Shown here: positions 15,142 through 18,580 of the stretch, in pieces
How the letters are laid out: each line of letters begins with the position of its first letter
How positions within the stretch are numbered: position 1 is the first letter of the stretch
Source: Chlamydiota bacterium
GTDB taxonomy: Bacteria; Auribacterota; UBA3054; B51-G9
Direction: 5' to 3'
DNA: 18,580 nucleotides
Assembly (NCBI GenBank): GCA_003648225.1
Contig: QMOL01000021.1
Coordinates: forward strand, 1 to 18,580
The notes under the pieces: model-generated
The model's input: the letters and a program-made list of their open reading frames with translations, nothing else
Told to the model about the DNA's origin: nothing
Databases searched by the model: none
Translations under genes and position numbers: made by a program

Positions 15142-16482
15142 TTATTTAATAAAGTTCAATGATAAAATAGCGAATGTGAAATAAATTGCGATTCCTATTA
15201 TATCAATAGAAACAGTTACAAACGGTCCCGAAGCCGCTGTAGGGTCAATTCCTAATTTTTTGCATATCGCAGGTGCGAGCGCGCCCATTGAAGCCGCAAT
15301 TAGAATTGCACAGAACAAAGATATTCCGACAACGCAACTTACAAGTAAAGGGTTGAATTTACTGATAAATAAAGCCGCTATCGCGGCAATCAAAGCACAA
15401 ACAATTCCAACGATTGTGGCAATCCATACTTGCTTTACAACTTCCTCAATAATATTTTCATTGATATCGCCGGTCGCAAGTCCACGCACAACAGTAGTGC
15501 ATGATTGTATTCCGATATTTCCGCCCATAGCGGCAATTACGACAACAAAAGGTACGAAAACGGTGAAATAATCAGCGCCAAGTTTCCCGCTGTAAAATCT
15601 TTGAAATGCTGCTCCGGCGAGGCTGCCGATTAAAGCCACAATCAACCAGGGCAGGCGCTGCATCGCGGTACGAAACATTGAGCGTGTATCTTCATCCCAT
15701 CTTAACGCGCCGGCGAGTCGAAAGAAATCTTCGGTAGTTTCCTGTTCAATAACATCGATAATATCATCAACGGTAATTCGTCCTTTCAGTTTACCATTTT
15801 TGTCAATTACCGGAATTGCCATCAAGTCATATTTTTGAACAAGCTGGGCGACTTCTTCCTGGTCGGTATCCGGCTGAACACTGATAACGTGTTTATTCAT
15901 AACCGACCCTACCGGTCTGGAATCATCTTCTTTAATAAGGTCCTGCAAGGTAATGAAACCGACAAGTCTATTCATATAATCAACCACATAGACATAATAG
16001 ATTGGTTCATCGGTTTCTAATTTTTTCAACGCTTCCAATATTTGTCCAACTGTCCATATTTCCGGAACGGACAGAAGTTCAGGGTCCATAATTCCGCTTG
16101 CCGAGTCTTCTTCATATTTAAGAAGCTCTTTAATTTCAGCAGAATCTTTCGGTGAAAGATCGTTAAGAACTTTGTCTTTTTTATCGTCCGGCGCTTCTGA
16201 AAGAATATCAGTCGCGTCGTCCGCGGGAAGTGTTCTTACGAGTCGGGTAAGTTGATCGGGCTCGATTTCTTCGAGGAGTTCCTCTCTATCTTCGCTATCG
16301 AGTTCACTTAATGCATCGCCGCCAGCGTTTGCGTCAAGTTCTCTTAAAATTGCTGCTTGGTCTTTTGAGTCAAGGTCTTCAAGCAGCTCGGCAATATCAG
16401 CCGGATGAAGCAAAGTAAGTTTTTCCGCTATAAGTTTGTAATCATGATTTTTTACAAGACTTTCAATTTTTGATTTAAGCAT
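15142..16482 (-). CDS. mgtE: MgtE family magnesium transporter
   Basis: 446 residues from ATG 16482, chosen because GGAGGTGG (16494-16487) precedes it. The longer GTG frame (16524) lies inside the DUF502 gene. Domain order is that of MgtE: an acidic N-terminal superhelical domain (~1-130), two CBS domains (~135-255) that sense Mg2+ or nucleotides, and a five-helix membrane domain (~278-446). Family motifs include RLPWL, AAMGGNIGIQ, and the C-terminal IDPTAASGPFVTVSIDIIG, with the conserved pore Asp427. It is an inner-membrane, Mg2+-gated magnesium channel. It overlaps the DUF502 stop by 8 bases (ATGCTTAA), consistent with coupled translation in the corC-DUF502-mgtE cluster. Confidence 0.95.
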   Translation of the reverse strand: MLKSKIESLVKNHDYKLIAEKLTLLHPADIAELLEDLDSKDQAAILRELDANAGGDALSELDSEDREELLEEIEPDQLTRLVRTLPADDATDILSEAPDDKKDKVLNDLSPKDSAEIKELLKYEEDSASGIMDPELLSVPEIWTVGQILEALKKLETDEPIYYVYVVDYMNRLVGFITLQDLIKEDDSRPVGSVMNKHVISVQPDTDQEEVAQLVQKYDLMAIPVIDKNGKLKGRITVDDIIDVIEQETTEDFFRLAGALRWDEDTRSMFRTAMQRLPWLIVALIGSLAGAAFQRFYSGKLGADYFTVFVPFVVVIAAMGGNIGIQSCTTVVRGLATGDINENIIEEVVKQVWIATIVGIVCALIAAIAALFISKFNPLLVSCVVGISLFCAILIAASMGALAPAICKKLGIDPTAASGPFVTVSIDIIGIAIYFTFAILSLNFIK

Positions 16483-17143
16483 TTTCCACCTCCGGGATTG
16501 ATTCATCCAGGCGAACAGCGCCACCGGAAATAATAAGTTTTAATGCTTCTTCGACAGATATATCGAGAATTTTAACTGCATTAACAGGTAAAATAAGAAA
16601 GAATCCTGAAGTTGGATTTGGTGTTGTAGGCAGGAAAACGTTCAAGAATTTCTCGCTTTTATCATTTTCAGGAATATCAAAAGAAGCGTTTATATTTTTG
16701 ACAAAACGCTCTTCAGTATCATTAGTAATAAAAACTAATGTGAAAATTCCCCTTCGAGGATATTCAATTATAGCGACCTTATGAAACACATTTCTTCCGG
16801 GGCCGAACAGAGCTGAAGTTATTTGATGAAGTGCTTTATAAATTCTATTAAAAAGAGGTATTCGCTCAAGAAGTTTTTGGAAGAAATAAGTTATTTTCGC
16901 GCCAACGGTTCGTGTAGTAAAAGCACCAAGTAAGGTAATAACAACAAAGAAACTTATAAGAATAAACGTTCGGTAAATTAAAGCAGCTACCCAGAGAGGA
17001 ATACCGCCGCCAAGTATTTTGTTTATGAGTTCTTCAGGCGGCAGCGGGAGCTTTTTAAACAAAAAAGTTATCAACCACAATGTTGCCACGACAGGCAAAG
17101 CGACAACCAGTCCTGCGATGAAATATCTTCTCAAACGTTTCAT
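16475..17143 (-). CDS. DUF502 family membrane protein
   Basis: 222 residues. Two N-terminal transmembrane helices (~7-30 and ~52-75) are followed by a soluble part with DUF502 hallmarks: RIPLFNRIYKALHQI, EYPRRGIFTLVFIT, the FLPTTPNPTSGFFLILP motif and LDISVEEALKLIISGG. The function of DUF502 is unknown. ATG 17143 has an SD (AAAGGAGA upstream) and overlaps the corC stop as ATGA. The gene overlaps the mgtE start by 8 bases, so all three are probably one transcription unit. This suggests a role linked to magnesium transport or membrane physiology, which is an inference from context. Confidence 0.9.
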   Translation of the reverse strand: MKRLRRYFIAGLVVALPVVATLWLITFLFKKLPLPPEELINKILGGGIPLWVAALIYRTFILISFFVVITLLGAFTTRTVGAKITYFFQKLLERIPLFNRIYKALHQITSALFGPGRNVFHKVAIIEYPRRGIFTLVFITNDTEERFVKNINASFDIPENDKSEKFLNVFLPTTPNPTSGFFLILPVNAVKILDISVEEALKLIISGGAVRLDESIPEVENA

Positions 17144-18438
17144 TTTTTCTCCTTTTTCTCTATTTTTTCAGCGAGGCGCGTGAGTTGAATTTTCTCTACA
17201 CGCCTATCGGTAACTTTAATAATTTTAATAACAAATTCTTTGTTGGAAATTGTTTCGCCTTCTTTAGGCATATGCCCGAGTTCGTACATTACATAGCCAC
17301 CAACAGTATCAAAATCTTCTTCCTCGGGGAGATGAATTCCCAAATCATCATTGACGTCATCCACAAGAATTCCGGCATCGATCAAGAAAGTATTTTCGTC
17401 AATTTGCTCATACTGTTCTTCTTCATCAACGTCAAATTCATCATGGATTTCCCCGACAATTTCCTCAACGAGGTCTTCCAGAGTTGCCAGTCCGGCTGTT
17501 CCGCCGTATTCATCGATAATAATGGCGAGTTGAATTTTCGCGGCTTTAAATTCTTTAAGCAATTCGTTTACTTTTTTAGTTTCCGGGACGCAGAACGGCT
17601 TATGTATAATTTTTCTCAATTCAGGCAATTGGTTATTTCCGCGATTTTTCCAATATTTCAAAGCATCTCTAAGATAAAAGACTCCGATAATGCAGTCAAC
17701 ATTCTTTTCATAAACGGGCAATCTTGAATGTCCCTCCTCAAGAGCTTTTTCTATTGCGTCATCCAGAGAACAAGAAACGGGAATTGCTTCCATTTCAGTT
17801 CTCGGCACCATAACTTCGCGAACAACAGTATCGCCGAACTCGAAAATAGATTTTATCATTTCGTGTTCTTCTTTTTCGAGCGGGGCATCTTTTTCTACCA
17901 TCTCTGAAAGCGCGGAATCATCGGTTTCGCTTTCGAAAATTTTCATTCCACTTCTCATACCAAGCAGCCAAGCGATTAAATTAATCACGGCAGCAACCGA
18001 AATATTAAAATAATGTGTTCCAACAGTCCATAAGTTTGCAATTTTGACAAATTTGAAAATCGATTTGTCCGAGGCGTCAGCGACAAGTAATCTTGGAAGA
18101 AAGTTCCCAAGCAGCGAGGTTAAAATCACAATAAATAAAAGTATAGTAATTTTCAGCACGAAATTTAGAGCGTAAGTTGCATGCAAGGACCAAATCACCG
18201 CTGATAAAACAGCAAGACCAATAAATATAGTTTTCCAAATGGCTAAAGCGAGACGAATATCAGCGCCGCGCCGTAACCACAGATTTACGATTTTACGATT
18301 TCCCTGATTTGACTCGAAGATTTCGCGGGCTTTAAGTCCGCTTAAAGCCGAATCGGCCATTTCAAGAAAAGCGGCGAGAAAAATCAAAGTTAACCAAATT
18401 ATAACTTCAACTACTAAAATAATAATATCAGCATTCAT
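17140..18438 (-). CDS. CorC/HlyC-type CBS-domain membrane protein with divergent DUF21 domain
   Basis: 432 residues. An N-terminal DUF21-type membrane domain (~1-165) is followed by a CBS pair (~205-330, with VVREVMVPRTEM, GHSRLPVYE and IIIDEYGGTAGLATLEDLVEEIVGEIHDE). A C-terminal CorC/HlyC domain (~345-425, with DFDTVGGYVMYELGHMPKEGE) completes the order. The family is linked to Mg2+ export or homeostasis (CorC/CNNM). The membrane domain is unusual: where family members usually have GNN and GE..PK, this one has AIWKT and GNFLPR, and the first helix reads LEMADSALSGL. ATG 18438 has an AGGA six bases upstream. It is the first gene of the corC-DUF502-mgtE unit. Confidence 0.9.
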   Translation of the reverse strand: MNADIIILVVEVIIWLTLIFLAAFLEMADSALSGLKAREIFESNQGNRKIVNLWLRRGADIRLALAIWKTIFIGLAVLSAVIWSLHATYALNFVLKITILLFIVILTSLLGNFLPRLLVADASDKSIFKFVKIANLWTVGTHYFNISVAAVINLIAWLLGMRSGMKIFESETDDSALSEMVEKDAPLEKEEHEMIKSIFEFGDTVVREVMVPRTEMEAIPVSCSLDDAIEKALEEGHSRLPVYEKNVDCIIGVFYLRDALKYWKNRGNNQLPELRKIIHKPFCVPETKKVNELLKEFKAAKIQLAIIIDEYGGTAGLATLEDLVEEIVGEIHDEFDVDEEEQYEQIDENTFLIDAGILVDDVNDDLGIHLPEEEDFDTVGGYVMYELGHMPKEGETISNKEFVIKIIKVTDRRVEKIQLTRLAEKIEKKEKK

Positions 18439-18462
18439 TAAAAATCCTGTGTTGCCGGATTA

Positions 18463-18580
18463 TTAGCCATGCGAAACGCATGGTAAAATTATTGGATTAC
18501 TGGTTACGGAAAACGAATTACGGATTGTCCATTCCTTTAATAACTCTTCCTGGCGCTTAAACATTGTGCGTCTCTCCTTG
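18463..18580 (-). CDS. Short ORF or 3' end of a gene running in from the right edge
   Basis: On the minus strand, ATG 18564 has a perfect SD (AAGGAGA, 18579-18573, 8-nt spacing) and starts MFKRQEELLKEWTIRN. The frame ends at TAA 18465-18463, 33 codons in total. The frame is also open through the SD to the window edge, so this may instead be the C-terminus of an upstream gene. The last ~15 codons run through an intergenic palindrome. It lies 24 bp upstream of corC. Confidence 0.3.
   Translation of the reverse strand, partial: KERRTMFKRQEELLKEWTIRNSFSVTSNPIILPCVSHG
18467..18483. repeat. Perfect hairpin upstream of corC
   Basis: CCATGCG-AAA-CGCATGG, 7-bp arms with a 3-nt loop, more GC-rich than its surroundings. 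It has no U-tract, so a terminator is unlikely. It lies between the short ORF and corC and may be a REP-like repeat or a leader hairpin. Confidence 0.6.

Noticed and set aside
16483..16524. GTG-initiated extension of mgtE
   Set aside because: It lies inside the DUF502 coding region and lacks an SD, while ATG 16482 has a strong one and gives a normal family length.

Overview
The window (18.58 kb) is a chromosomal stretch of an AT-rich bacterium with a Gram-negative type envelope. The evidence is a six-domain ribosomal protein S1, several proteins with lipoprotein or Sec signal peptides, a GTP-dependent PEP carboxykinase and a CorC/DUF502/MgtE cluster. Seven intergenic sites fit a sigma-70 consensus promoter, each with exactly 17 bp between hexamers. 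Several genes have clear Shine-Dalgarno (SD) sequences (both small lipoproteins, DUF502, mgtE) while others have none. The sigma-70 promoters argue against a typical member of the phylum Bacteroidota, whose promoters differ. I cannot place the organism further. No IS, prophage, CRISPR array or toxin/defence module is visible.

Layout. (1) 1-664: the 3' end of an ABC-F ATPase gene and a tRNA-Asp(GTC) gene converge on a shared bidirectional terminator. (2) 664-2843: rpsA on the minus strand, with a long structured leader and a C-terminal tail built from a 30-bp tandem repeat. (3) 2844-6698: an MFS transporter gene (minus) and a small membrane protein plus an APC permease-USP fusion (plus) diverge from overlapping promoters. 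(4) 6758-10977: a minus-strand operon of envelope-type proteins read from one strong promoter, in the order DUF2334 deacetylase-like protein, 27-codon ORF, lipoprotein serine hydrolase, frameshifted DUF3313 lipoprotein, DUF3047 secreted protein, secreted alpha/beta hydrolase. (5) 11132-13961: pckG followed by a nitrilase-family amidase (minus), separated by a REP-like double hairpin. (6) 14230-15132: two tandemly duplicated PEGA-like lipoproteins (plus). (7) 15142-18438: corC, DUF502 and mgtE (minus), linked by start/stop overlaps. (8) 18463-18580: a short ORF or gene end next to a palindrome.

The most interesting part is the 4.2-kb envelope operon. Two serine hydrolases with export signals, a deacetylase-like protein and two proteins of unknown function share one promoter and are tightly packed, and one member carries two apparently compensating frameshifts. 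Also notable are a palindrome that exactly spans the pckG promoter spacer, overlapping divergent transporter promoters that imply a leaderless mRNA, and a CorC whose membrane domain lacks conserved family residues.
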